Assembly (NCBI GenBank): GCA_028286465.1 | Contig: JAQBRN010000011.1 | Span: 1 to 37,801, forward strand | DNA: 37,801 bases | Source: Parcubacteria group bacterium | GTDB taxonomy: Bacteria > Patescibacteriota > Minisyncoccia > Phycocordibacterales > Zambryskibacteraceae | Direction: 5' to 3' | Shown: positions 13,393 through 21,490 of the stretch, in pieces | Position numbering within the stretch: the stretch's first letter is position 1 | How the letters are laid out: each line of letters begins with the position of its first letter | Notes under the pieces: generated by a model | The model's database searches: none | Told to the model about the DNA's origin: nothing | The model's input: the letters and a program-made list of their open reading frames with translations, nothing else | Translations under genes and position numbers: made by a program

Positions 13393-14637
13393 TTAAATCG
13401 GAAGATTCGAAGGAGCCTCGGCTTTCTTCGAAGGAATACGCGTAAGAGTCGGTGTGGCGGCAACAAGTCCCGAGGGGAAGTGCCAGAGTGTCGCCAGCTC
13501 CTCCGTCGTCAGGATAAACGGCTTGCCGTGGAAATTCTTAAACGGTGGATGAAAGAACGATCGGCGTTTGTATGCTTCAAGAAGCTTTCGTTCGTTGTCC
13601 GCTCTCATCCTTCCGCCGAAGTCCTGCCACGGATATGCATAGGCCGAACCGAAGTCGGGTCTGAATCCGTTCGATCCCGGCGCGTTGAACTGCATGACCG
13701 AGCCGATAATGCCTCCGATATTCGTCGGGTTGTATGCCTCCTTCGATGCGAAGTACGTAGCCCGGATCATGGTGTCGAAGGCGACCTTCGCTGTCGTGCG
13801 CTCGATGGCTGCTATGGTGTCTTGCTGTCCCTTCGAGAGAGAGACCATGGTGCTTGGCTTCTTGTCGTCTTCGCTTTTGATCTTCCCCTTGTCGACGATG
13901 TCCTGGATCTCTTTCTTGATGGCATCCTTCCAGTCGGGTTTCGGCACGATGCGTCCGAGACTGAGTCCCTCCTTGGCATGCGCCTGGATCATGATCTGGA
14001 TCCAGGCCTGCTCCCCCTTTTTCAAAGAGCCCAAGAATTCCAATGTCGAAACGAGCGGATCGTGCTTGTATTCTTCTTTCGGATCCCTGTCGAGACCGTA
14101 ATCGATGTAGGTTTTGATGGGATGAGGATCGGCCTTGGTCAAAGTGAATTGTCCGAACCAGCCGAAAGTTCGCTCGGCGGGATTGTAGTGGACGGCGAGT
14201 GCGTAGTCGGGCACCTCGTGAACTTCGATGTTCGGGAACTGCGCATAGAGTTGTGTCTCGATGCGGCTCTTATAGCCCTTCGTCGTCCATATGTAGAAGT
14301 GCACGATGCCGTCGATCGACACGAGTTCGAGCGAGAACCAAACGCGCATGGCGCCCTTCCAATAGACCGCAATCAAGTTGCCTGTGACTGGGTTGTAAAG
14401 CGTATTGAGGAAAAGTTCCATAGCGAAGGGCGACTTCAGCATGTCGCGAGGAATGCGAACTTCGAGAAGCACCGAGCCCTGCTCCTTCACCCAGGCCCGC
14501 TGTTTATAATGCAGCCAGAAATCCCACCAGACAGTGACGAGAAGGATAGGCACCCACACCGGAGCGGCTCCGAAGAGTGCATGAAAGACTTGTCCGGAAA
14601 ATCCTGTGCTAAGAGCCGAGAAGAAACTGTTGAGCAT
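13393..14637 (-). CDS. CPR membrane protein resembling the N-terminal part of a coupling ATPase
   Basis: The 414-residue protein has a membrane segment near residues 22-42 (APVWVPILLVTVWWDFWLHY), then a long soluble region. EVRIPRDMLKSPFAMELFLN and the C-terminal ILTTEELATLWHFPS and TLTRIPSKKAEAPSNLPI resemble the region that precedes the HerA/VirD4-type ATPase in type IV coupling-like proteins. No Walker A motif is present, and the next gene is mltG, not an ATPase. It could partner an ATPase encoded elsewhere. TAGAAT is 6 nt before the ATG. Family assignment is from memory of CPR proteins. Confidence 0.55.
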   Translation of the reverse strand: MLNSFFSALSTGFSGQVFHALFGAAPVWVPILLVTVWWDFWLHYKQRAWVKEQGSVLLEVRIPRDMLKSPFAMELFLNTLYNPVTGNLIAVYWKGAMRVWFSLELVSIDGIVHFYIWTTKGYKSRIETQLYAQFPNIEVHEVPDYALAVHYNPAERTFGWFGQFTLTKADPHPIKTYIDYGLDRDPKEEYKHDPLVSTLEFLGSLKKGEQAWIQIMIQAHAKEGLSLGRIVPKPDWKDAIKKEIQDIVDKGKIKSEDDKKPSTMVSLSKGQQDTIAAIERTTAKVAFDTMIRATYFASKEAYNPTNIGGIIGSVMQFNAPGSNGFRPDFGSAYAYPWQDFGGRMRADNERKLLEAYKRRSFFHPPFKNFHGKPFILTTEELATLWHFPSGLVAATPTLTRIPSKKAEAPSNLPI

Positions 14638-14643
14638 CGCTAA

Positions 14644-14649
14644 ATTCTA
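14644..14649 (-). promoter_or_regulatory. -10 box TAGAAT, leaderless-type, 414-aa gene
   Basis: TAGAAT on the minus strand ends 6 nt before the ATG at 14637. Confidence 0.6.
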
Positions 14650-14662
14650 CTAGAGTTTTATG

Positions 14663-14688
14663 AAAAATCCCATCGAGTGACGGGATTT
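14663..14688 (-). terminator. Intrinsic terminator after sigma4-HARE gene
   Basis: The minus-strand stem AAATCCCGTC/GATGGGATTT (one G-T pair, loop ACTC) runs straight into TTTTTC. It ends the 14691-15728 transcript. Confidence 0.85.
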
Positions 14689-14690
14689 GT

Positions 14691-15728
14691 TTAAGCGTTC
14701 GCGTATTTGCCCTCTTTGTCTTTCTTGAAGAACTTGTTGTTCTGAAGATTGACGAGAATGGTGTTCTCCTTGACGTAGCGTTCCTTGAGGACCTTCTTGA
14801 CGATCTCATCCTTGGTGAGAGGGCCTTCCTTGTCGATGATTTTCTTGATGACATCCTTCACGACGCCTGACATGTAGCCCCACTCCGCGAGAGCGTAGAG
14901 GCCGCGGCCGACGAGGACAAAGCGAGGATCCTTAATAAGTTCGTTGTGGGTGGTGGCAACGTGCGCCTTCTTGTCGAAGTATTGCGAAATCGCCTTTGCT
15001 ACTTCCTTGAAATGGATCGGGGAACCGTGCTTTCGTATGACGAGGAAGGCATAGTCTCTCATGCCCTTGGCATTGACGTTCGGGGACGCGGTCTTGCCCC
15101 ATTCGCCCAAAGGATTCTTGCCTATTTTATGAGAAATGGAGAGCCAGCGCTTGATGACCTCTTCGTTCTTGTACTTGTCGTTCATGTCCTTCACTTCCTC
15201 GAGGAAATTGTCGATGAGGTCGGCTTCAAGAACGAGTTCATCGTCAGAAAGCTTGGAGTAGAGGCGCTTCAAGGACCCTTGGATTTTCTTCGCGAGTTCC
15301 TGGTCGACGTACCAGCGGTGCTTGAAATCGTCGTCTTCCTTTTCGCGAGTGAACTCTTCGCCGGTGACGAGAAGGAAGTTAACGTGGTTTTGAATATTGG
15401 CGTCCTTGGCAAGGTGCTTTAAAAGATCCTTCTCCGCGACGATGCCGCCGAGCTCGAGAATGATGGCTTTGAGCTCCGCGAAGGCAGGCTGAGACTCCTT
15501 GTACTCCTTCGACTTTCTGATGAGGGCCAAAGAGTGGTTCTCGATCTGGCGGACGCGCTCACGAGTGATGCCGTACTTCTTGCCGATGGCATCGAGTGTC
15601 ATCTTGGCGCCGGTAGTACCGAGACCATAACGGTTCGTAATGACGTCTTGTCCGCGCTTCGTAAGGACGGAAAGGAGGCGCTTCGTGACGGCTTTCGGTT
15701 TGAAACTGAGGGTGATTTTCTCACTCAT
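14691..15728 (-). CDS. Sigma-70 region 4 / HARE-HTH transcription protein
   Basis: The 345-residue protein begins with a sigma-70 region 4 domain (about 15-75): a stretch starting VLTKRGQDVITNRYGLG, then LDAIGKKYGITRERVRQIEN, the -35-recognition helix-turn-helix. No region 2 is visible, so it cannot open promoters alone. A second domain at about 225-290 (MRDYAFLVIRKHGSPIHFKE, DPRFVLVGRGLYALAEWG) matches the HARE/ASXL winged helix also found in the RNA polymerase delta subunit. The C-terminus (VVKDVIKKIIDKEGPLTKDE) looks like another winged helix. Likely an RNA-polymerase-associated regulator. It has its own terminator. Confidence 0.75.
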   Translation of the reverse strand: MSEKITLSFKPKAVTKRLLSVLTKRGQDVITNRYGLGTTGAKMTLDAIGKKYGITRERVRQIENHSLALIRKSKEYKESQPAFAELKAIILELGGIVAEKDLLKHLAKDANIQNHVNFLLVTGEEFTREKEDDDFKHRWYVDQELAKKIQGSLKRLYSKLSDDELVLEADLIDNFLEEVKDMNDKYKNEEVIKRWLSISHKIGKNPLGEWGKTASPNVNAKGMRDYAFLVIRKHGSPIHFKEVAKAISQYFDKKAHVATTHNELIKDPRFVLVGRGLYALAEWGYMSGVVKDVIKKIIDKEGPLTKDEIVKKVLKERYVKENTILVNLQNNKFFKKDKEGKYANA

Positions 15729-15793
15729 ATCTTATATTTCTATCATTGTGCACATCGAGTGTCAAGTCAAGAGACGGATGGGGAAAATATCAC

Positions 15794-18022
15794 TTACACC
15801 ACAATGTTGACAACTTTGCCAAGTACGACGACTACTTTCTTGGGAATGGCTCCGTTGAGCCACTTTTCCACCTCAGGCAGTGCGAGTGCAGCTGCCTTGA
15901 CTTCATTCTCCGTTGCATTCGCAGTGGTCTCGAGAGTAGCTCTCACCCTGCCATTGACCTGTATGGCAAGGGTACATCGAGACCTTACGAGTTTCGATTC
16001 GTCAAATGTGGGCCAAGGGGCCTCATGAACGCTTCCTTCTTGTCCTAAAGTCTCCCACAATTCTTCGGTGATATGTGGTGCGAATGGTGCGAGAAGCTTG
16101 AGCAGGTTCTCATATTCGCTCTTTGTAATAACGTCTTTCGCATCCAAATAATTCGAGTAGATCATCATGTTCGAGACGGCGGTATTGAAGCCGAGTACCT
16201 CGATATCCCCGCCCACCTTCTTGATGCTTTCGTTCAGCATGCGTTCGTCTTCGGTATTCATCGACGCGGTCTCGGAAACTTTGGTAGCCAGTTTCCAAAC
16301 ACGTTCCAAGAATCGTCTCGGACCGATGAGTGACGCTTCGCTCCAGGCAATGGCCTGCTCGAACGGGCCCATGAACATTTCGTAGACGCGCAAAGTGTCG
16401 GCGCCGAACATATTAACGATCGTATCGGGATTCACCACATTGCCTTTCGACTTCGACATCTTCTCTCCGCCTTCAGCGAGGATCAAGCCGTGCGAGGTGC
16501 GCTTCTTGTAGGGCTCCGATGTCGGTACGAGGCCTATGTCGAAAAAGAATTTATTCCAGAAGCGCGAATAGAGAAGATGCAGCGTCGTATGCTCCATGCC
16601 GCCGTTGTACCAATCGACGGGCATCCAGTACTTGAGAGCTTCCATCGATGCGAACTCCTTGTCGTTATGCGGATCGGCATAACGGAGGAAATACCACGAA
16701 GAGCCTGCCCAGTTCGGCATGGTGTCCGTTTCTCTCTTTCCCATCCCGCCGCACTTCGGACATTCCACATTGACCCAGGAGTCAATCGTTGCAAGCGGCG
16801 ACTCACCTGTGTCTGTTGGTTCATACATCGGTACTTCGGGAAGCGTCACCGGCAAGTCCTTCTCGGGTACGGGTACGACGCCGCATTTCTCGCAATGGAT
16901 GACGGGTATCGGCTCACCCCAGTATCTCTGTCGGGAGAAGATCCAGTCGCGGAGTTTGAACTTGGTCACCTTCGTGCCAAAGTCTTCGAATCCGGCTTTT
17001 GTATAATTTTCGACAATAGGCAGATTGAATTTTAAAGCGAATTCCCTATCACGCTCATCGTCTGCCGGTACGCCCATGATGGCTCCGGTGCCGTAGTCGG
17101 CAGAGACGTAGTTGACTACCCACACTGATACTTGTTCCTTGGTGGCAGGATTCGTCACTTTCAATCCTGTGTCTACGCCTTTCTTCTCTTTACTCTCACG
17201 ATCGGTCTCTGCAACGATACCGAAATCATTCCCCGTGAGCTTCTTCGCAACTTCCGGCGCGACCGCGACAAACGTGGCGCCGAATATGGTGTCGGGTCTC
17301 GTAGTAAAGACTTCTATGTCTCCGAACTTGATCAAAGCCCCTTCCGAGCGTCCGATCCAGTTCCTTTGCTGCGTCTTCACTCGTTCCGGATAGTCCACGG
17401 TGTCGAGATCTTTATCAAGTCTGTCGGCGTACTTCGTGATGCGGAGCATCCATTGCTCCTTCTCGCGCTTCTCGACTACCGTACCGCAGCGTTCGCACTT
17501 GCCGTCGATGACTTCCTCGTTCGCAAGGCCGATCTTGTCCTTCGGGCACCAGTTGATATTCATCTTCGCCTTGTAGGCCAAGTCGTGCTCGAGGAACTTC
17601 AAGAACAGCCACTGCGTCCATTTGTAATACTTGGGGTCGGTGGTATTGATCTCGCGGGACCAATCGAAGGAAATGGCCAGATTCTGAATCTGCCTGCGAA
17701 ATGTGTCGGTGTTCTCCTTTGTGATGACCGCAGGCTGCTTGTGCGTCTTCAGGGCGAAGTTCTCGGTCTGCAAGCCGAACGCGTCCCAGCCTATCGGGTA
17801 AAGCACATTGTAGCCCTGCATTCTTCGCTTGCGGGAAATGATGTCCATAGCAATGTACGGACGCGGGTGGCCGACATGAAGCCCTTCGCCGGAAGGATAC
17901 GGGAATTCTATAAGCGAGTACCACTTGGGTTTGGAGGAATCGTTCTTGGCTTCGTAAGTTCCCTTCTCTGCCCAAATCTTCTGCCACTTCGCTTCTATTT
18001 CTTTGGGATCGTAGTCCTGCAT
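15794..18022 (-). CDS. leuS: Leucyl-tRNA synthetase, compact
   Basis: Class I LeuRS charging tRNA-Leu. HIGH motif is HVGH (49-52), KMSKS is at 521-525. The CP1 editing domain is recognisable: VFTTRPDTIFGATFVAVAPE and YGTGAIMGVPADDERDREFA with the conserved editing Asp. A zinc-ribbon-like CEKCG and CPKCGG are present. Length is 742 aa against about 860 in E. coli; the segment between DDERD and LRDWIFSRQRYWG is shortened by roughly 45 residues, missing the usual NSGEF(D/N)GL region. Its ATG overlaps the stop of the upstream membrane-protein gene (TGATG). Confidence 0.96.
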   Translation of the reverse strand: MQDYDPKEIEAKWQKIWAEKGTYEAKNDSSKPKWYSLIEFPYPSGEGLHVGHPRPYIAMDIISRKRRMQGYNVLYPIGWDAFGLQTENFALKTHKQPAVITKENTDTFRRQIQNLAISFDWSREINTTDPKYYKWTQWLFLKFLEHDLAYKAKMNINWCPKDKIGLANEEVIDGKCERCGTVVEKREKEQWMLRITKYADRLDKDLDTVDYPERVKTQQRNWIGRSEGALIKFGDIEVFTTRPDTIFGATFVAVAPEVAKKLTGNDFGIVAETDRESKEKKGVDTGLKVTNPATKEQVSVWVVNYVSADYGTGAIMGVPADDERDREFALKFNLPIVENYTKAGFEDFGTKVTKFKLRDWIFSRQRYWGEPIPVIHCEKCGVVPVPEKDLPVTLPEVPMYEPTDTGESPLATIDSWVNVECPKCGGMGKRETDTMPNWAGSSWYFLRYADPHNDKEFASMEALKYWMPVDWYNGGMEHTTLHLLYSRFWNKFFFDIGLVPTSEPYKKRTSHGLILAEGGEKMSKSKGNVVNPDTIVNMFGADTLRVYEMFMGPFEQAIAWSEASLIGPRRFLERVWKLATKVSETASMNTEDERMLNESIKKVGGDIEVLGFNTAVSNMMIYSNYLDAKDVITKSEYENLLKLLAPFAPHITEELWETLGQEGSVHEAPWPTFDESKLVRSRCTLAIQVNGRVRATLETTANATENEVKAAALALPEVEKWLNGAIPKKVVVVLGKVVNIVV

Positions 18023-18561
18023 CAGTTCTTAAATTTCTTCATCGCCACCCAGAAGAGGAGTGCGAGCGCGATGGCAAGAATGACGACGCGCACAAGATCA
18101 TTCGCCGCGCCCCAGTAGCGCATGGATGCGATGATGAAGGAGAGCACGCCTCCGAGCGCGAGGCCGTTCGATATGACCTCGTTGCCCTTGAAGAAGTTGC
18201 CGACAAGGACCATCAGAGCGCCGAGGACGACAAGCGCGGCGAAAATGTTCCTTGAGTACGTATCATTCGCCTTCTGGTAATTCTTCTGGCAGGTGAATTG
18301 CGTATCGCAGTAGCCGCTCGGAATGTCCGTGCCCGGAGGGATGACCTTGGCCTGATAGGCGCTGTTGTCCGTCCATTGGCCTCCCGCTGAGACGCAGGCA
18401 TCCTGCGTGGTTGGAGCGGTGACTATCTGCGTTTGAGGACAATATGTAAGAAAGTCTGGAGACTTATACACAAGCGAGAGCGCGTAGTTGAAGAAAAGAT
18501 TAAGAACGATAATAATGCCGATAATAAGCGACCATTTCAAAACTCTGGGTTGTTTGTTCAT
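18022..18561 (-). CDS. Small Cys-containing membrane protein (179 aa)
   Basis: An N-terminal helix (about 9-31) is followed by an extracytoplasmic loop with four cysteines (FLTYCPQ, QDACVSAGGQW, GYCDTQFTCQK), then three further hydrophobic helices (about 105-175). The paired cysteines suggest disulfides or a metal site outside the membrane. No family recognised. It is translationally coupled to leuS by a one-base overlap, which probably reflects operon compaction rather than shared function. Confidence 0.7.
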   Translation of the reverse strand: MNKQPRVLKWSLIIGIIIVLNLFFNYALSLVYKSPDFLTYCPQTQIVTAPTTQDACVSAGGQWTDNSAYQAKVIPPGTDIPSGYCDTQFTCQKNYQKANDTYSRNIFAALVVLGALMVLVGNFFKGNEVISNGLALGGVLSFIIASMRYWGAANDLVRVVILAIALALLFWVAMKKFKN

Positions 18562-18566
18562 GTGAT

Positions 18567-19568
18567 TTATATCTTAAATTCTATCACGTCCCCATCCTGC
18601 ACCACATACCCTTTGCCTTCCGTGCGCACCCAGCCCTTCTCGCGAGCTATTGCATAGGAGCCGGCTTCGAGGAGCTTGCCGCACTCGATCACTTCCGCTC
18701 GGATGAACTTCTCTTTAAAGTCGTTGTGGATGGCGGTGCCAGCTTCGGGCGCAGTGGCATTCCTTTTGGTCGTCCAGGCTCTCGACTCGTCCTCGCCGGT
18801 CGTGAAGAAGGTGATGAGATCCAAGAGCTCATAGCTCTTCGTGATGAGATCATCAAGCCCCGTGCCGAAGACCGGGTCGACCTTCACAGTTTTACCCGGG
18901 ATGTCCTTGGCTATCTCATCTGCCACGTTCTCTGTCGCTTCTGATGTATTCAAAATGTAGAGTATCGGCTTCATGGTCAGAAGGTGCATACTCTTCACGA
19001 TCTTTCGCTCTTCTTCCGTCAGAGTGACGGTGTTCGCAAGCTTGCCTTGCTTCAGGACCTCATCAACTTTCTTCAGTGCTGCTTCTTCAGCAATAGCGAG
19101 CTTGTCTCCCCTTTTCACATCGCGAGCTAAGTTGCCAAGTCTTTTAGAAACTGTCTCATCATCTGCCAATACGAGTTCGAGATTGATGACACCAACGTCA
19201 GAAAGCGGGTCGACCTTGCCGGCCACATGGATGATGTCTTCGTCTTTAAAGGTGCGGACCATTTCTGCAATGGCATCGGTCTCACGGATATTCGATAAGA
19301 ACTTATTTCCAAGCCCTTCGCCTTCCGCAGCGCCCTTCACGATGCCGGCGATGTCGACAAATTCGACCACGGCCGGGACGGTCTTCAGTGAGTTCGACAT
19401 CTTCGAAAGCTTGTCTAAGCGCTCATCAGGTACGGGCACGATACCGACAGACGGGTCGATGGTGCAGAAAGGATAATTCTCCGCCGGAACGGACTTCTTG
19501 GTTAATGCATTAAAAAGCGTCGATTTGCCGACGTTTGGAAGCCCGACGATGCCGATAGAAAGGGACAT
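18567..19568 (-). CDS. ychF: Ribosome-binding ATPase YchF (Obg family)
   Basis: The 333-residue protein has P-loop GLPNVGKSTLFNAL (8-21), switch region DPSVGIVPVPDERLDKL, G3 VEFVDIAGIVKGA and G4-like ILNTSE, where the NxxE instead of NKxD explains the ATP preference of YchF. A TGS domain forms the C-terminus (GTAIHNDFKEKFIRAEVIEC, GKGYVVQDGDVIEFKI). It is slightly shorter than the usual 363 aa. YchF associates with ribosomes and stress responses. TATAGT ends 6 nt before the ATG. Confidence 0.96.
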   Translation of the reverse strand: MSLSIGIVGLPNVGKSTLFNALTKKSVPAENYPFCTIDPSVGIVPVPDERLDKLSKMSNSLKTVPAVVEFVDIAGIVKGAAEGEGLGNKFLSNIRETDAIAEMVRTFKDEDIIHVAGKVDPLSDVGVINLELVLADDETVSKRLGNLARDVKRGDKLAIAEEAALKKVDEVLKQGKLANTVTLTEEERKIVKSMHLLTMKPILYILNTSEATENVADEIAKDIPGKTVKVDPVFGTGLDDLITKSYELLDLITFFTTGEDESRAWTTKRNATAPEAGTAIHNDFKEKFIRAEVIECGKLLEAGSYAIAREKGWVRTEGKGYVVQDGDVIEFKI

Positions 19569-19574
19569 GGCGAT

Positions 19575-19580
19575 ACTATA
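19575..19580 (-). promoter_or_regulatory. -10 box TATAGT, leaderless-type, ychF
   Basis: TATAGT on the minus strand ends exactly 6 nt before the ychF ATG (intervening ATCGCC). Confidence 0.65.
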
Positions 19581-19597
19581 CAGAAAAATGCGAAAAA

Positions 19598-19623
19598 TAA
19601 AAACGCGCCGATGTTCGGCGCGT
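19598..19623 (-). terminator. Intrinsic terminator after 360-aa membrane orphan
   Basis: A perfect 9-bp minus-strand stem ACGCGCCGA/TCGGCGCGT with loop ACA, followed by TTTTTATTTTT. It separates the 19646-20728 gene from ychF. Confidence 0.9.
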
Positions 19624-19645
19624 GGGCTTCAATATTTCAGTCGAG

Positions 19646-20728
19646 TCATTTCCGTGAATTTACCTTATACCAGCCCTCCTTCGTCTCAACCTCGAAGCTG
19701 GTTTGGTTTTGAGTGACATCCAGGACGCGAACCCTGAAGATTCGACTGATCACGGAGTTTGCAGCTTCGTGGTACTTCCCCTTGCTTGGCGGATTGGATT
19801 TCCCTTCGGTGGCTACTCCTTCCAAAGTTTGGTTGACGTAAGAGATGTAACTTTCCATCTGCGACGTCATCGTCGGCAGGGCAATACGACGCCCGGGAGT
19901 AAGCGGTCTTACTTCGATGACATATCGGATATCGGTCAAATACGTCCGTCGCTTGCGCACCTTGCCTTCTTCGATCGTGGTGACGAAACTTTGATGCGAA
20001 ACCGCTTCGGGCCGCACCCATTCGAAGTTGTTTTCCGGCGCCCGTGCATGAATGAGCTTCGGCCACCAGTTGTTCTCCCCATCATGGAATGAGGCAACGT
20101 CCACGATGTCGCCGTCCTTGAGAACGAAAGCGTATGCGGCTTCTCCAGGTGACAATGCCCACGGATTCGTGACGATGGTCGTATTGAACGTCGTTACATT
20201 TGCCACGACCAGCCACAGCACCAGCAAGGATGAGGAAATGGCGACATGATGATCAATATCGAACTCCTCTTTCGCGATCGAGATGGCAACCAAGCTGAGC
20301 AGCGCTGCGACAACAACATAAGAAACTGCCGCCATGCCGTAGACTTGGAATCCGGTGATGATGCTCAGACCGAAGATCAAGAAGGGAGAGATAAGCGCAA
20401 CGCCGTCGCTAAGTTTCGACAGCATCTCGAGACCCGCCCGCCCAATGAGTTTCAAGCCTTCGAGCTTCTTCCCTAACCACCACGCAAAGGCCTCGAACTT
20501 ACTCGGCCCGTCGCTCACCAGTTTGTATTCGGCGGCGGCGCGACTGATATCCTCGTTGTTATCCGGGATCGATGTATCTCCGATAGTCGTGGCCATTTTC
20601 GCTGCGTCGATCTTTGCGTACTCTTTATACAATTCTTTGAGCACGGGATCCTCTGCCTCGGCGGCTAATTGCTGCCAAAGCGATACAGGATTCTCCTTGC
20701 CGCGCTCGTAAAGCTCTCTGCGGTTCAT
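19646..20728 (-). CDS. Hypothetical 360-aa membrane protein
   Basis: The N-terminal 90 residues are helical and charged (MNRRELYERGKENPVSLWQQ), followed by three hydrophobic helices (about 105-130, 135-155 and 168-190) and a C-terminal soluble half with beta-like segments (YLTDIRYVIEVRPLTPGRRI, SRIFRVRVLDVTQNQTSFEV). The C-terminal domain may face outside. No family recognised. GAGGA lies 6-7 nt before the ATG; a TTGACT-N17-TATAAC promoter and a strong terminator flank it. Confidence 0.7.
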   Translation of the reverse strand: MNRRELYERGKENPVSLWQQLAAEAEDPVLKELYKEYAKIDAAKMATTIGDTSIPDNNEDISRAAAEYKLVSDGPSKFEAFAWWLGKKLEGLKLIGRAGLEMLSKLSDGVALISPFLIFGLSIITGFQVYGMAAVSYVVVAALLSLVAISIAKEEFDIDHHVAISSSLLVLWLVVANVTTFNTTIVTNPWALSPGEAAYAFVLKDGDIVDVASFHDGENNWWPKLIHARAPENNFEWVRPEAVSHQSFVTTIEEGKVRKRRTYLTDIRYVIEVRPLTPGRRIALPTMTSQMESYISYVNQTLEGVATEGKSNPPSKGKYHEAANSVISRIFRVRVLDVTQNQTSFEVETKEGWYKVNSRK

Positions 20729-20771
20729 GGGTGTTCCTCGTGAACTGAGTTAAAGATCGATACTGGTATGT

Positions 20772-20800
20772 GTTATACAGGTCTTAATTGACAAAGTCAA
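20772..20800 (-). promoter_or_regulatory. Promoter TTGACT-N17-TATAAC for 360-aa gene
   Basis: Minus strand: TTGACT (20800-20795), 17-nt spacer, TATAAC (20777-20772). It interleaves with the plus-strand promoter at 20788-20816. The leader of about 38 nt carries an SD. Confidence 0.65.
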
Positions 20801-20816
20801 GAGCTTGTGCTATATA
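20788..20816 (+). promoter_or_regulatory. Promoter TTGACA-N17-TATATA for M15-like gene
   Basis: Perfect -35 TTGACA (20788-20793), 17-nt spacer, TATATA (20811-20816). Transcription from about 20823 fixes the start of the downstream gene at 20849 rather than the longer frame opening at 20807. Confidence 0.8.
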
Positions 20817-20848
20817 CACAAGAGATCAGCCCTTCAAACAAGGAAAGG

Positions 20849-21478
20849 ATGAGATACCTCTCATTGCTTCTCATGCTTGCATTGCCAATGAGCAACGCCG
20901 TATCGCAGAAGCCGAGTCTCAAGGGCTCAGCGCAGAAGCTTCGGCATGACAATGCCGTGGCTGACAGCGAGCATCTTTCGAAGATCAAGGACGACAAGGA
21001 AGTCGAACGTTTCAAAAGCGCCGGTCTTCTTGTCCCCATCCCCGACAGGCGCTACGGCCTCATCGTCGATCCGCGCTTGCCCGAGGATCGCAGGCTCTGC
21101 AGGCCGCAGACCATCAGGTTCTTGAAGGCACTCGGCAAGAAGATCTACAAGAAGTTCCACCGCTACCTGCAGGTCAACTCCTGTACGCGCGATGTCGAGA
21201 CTCAGGAAGAGCTTCGAGAGCGCAACCGGAACGCCGCACCTGTCTCGGGCCCGACGGCCTCGCTTCATCTGCGGGGTAATACGGTCGATATCAGACGCAT
21301 GGGGCTGCCGGACGACGTGCAAAACTTCGTACGAGCCGAATTGCGAAGTCTGAAGGCAGCTTGCAAGATCGACCCGATCGAAGAAACCAGGCAGGCCGTC
21401 TGGCATGTCGCCGTCTACAAGGTTTACGACAAGCAGGGTTCCGCTTGTGCAAAGAAACAGATTGCCCGATCCAAATAG
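20849..21478 (+). CDS. Exported M15-like peptidase (DUF5715-like)
   Basis: The 209-residue product starts MRYLSLLLMLALPMSNAVSQ, a signal peptide with likely cleavage after SNA. SLHLRGNTVDI (His140, Asp147) and WHVAVY (His186) reproduce the zinc-ligand pattern S-x-H-x2-G-x3-D ... WH of M15 D-Ala-D-Ala carboxypeptidases and the related DUF5715. A role in trimming peptidoglycan peptides outside the membrane is plausible. Start chosen from AGGAAAGG just before the ATG and from the promoter position. Its TAG stop lies in the loop of its terminator. It is an isolated plus-strand cassette. Confidence 0.75.
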   Translation: MRYLSLLLMLALPMSNAVSQKPSLKGSAQKLRHDNAVADSEHLSKIKDDKEVERFKSAGLLVPIPDRRYGLIVDPRLPEDRRLCRPQTIRFLKALGKKIYKKFHRYLQVNSCTRDVETQEELRERNRNAAPVSGPTASLHLRGNTVDIRRMGLPDDVQNFVRAELRSLKAACKIDPIEETRQAVWHVAVYKVYDKQGSACAKKQIARSK

Positions 21479-21490
21479 GATCGGTTTTTT
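21466..21490 (+). terminator. Intrinsic terminator after M15-like gene
   Basis: CCGATCC/GGATCGG with loop AAATA followed by TTTTTT; the stop codon is at the loop/stem boundary. Confidence 0.9.

Noticed and set aside
13390-14643. Long plus-strand frame (417 codons) opposite the 414-aa gene
   Set aside because: Arg/His/Asp-rich shadow of the minus-strand gene, no start signals; the minus strand has clear domains.
17132-18118. Long plus-strand frame (328 codons) opposite leuS
   Set aside because: Shadow frame over unmistakable LeuRS coding sequence on the other strand.
20807-20848. Longer start (MLYTQEISPS) for the M15-like gene
   Set aside because: This ATG lies on the promoter -10 box itself; ATG 20849 has an SD and begins a signal peptide.
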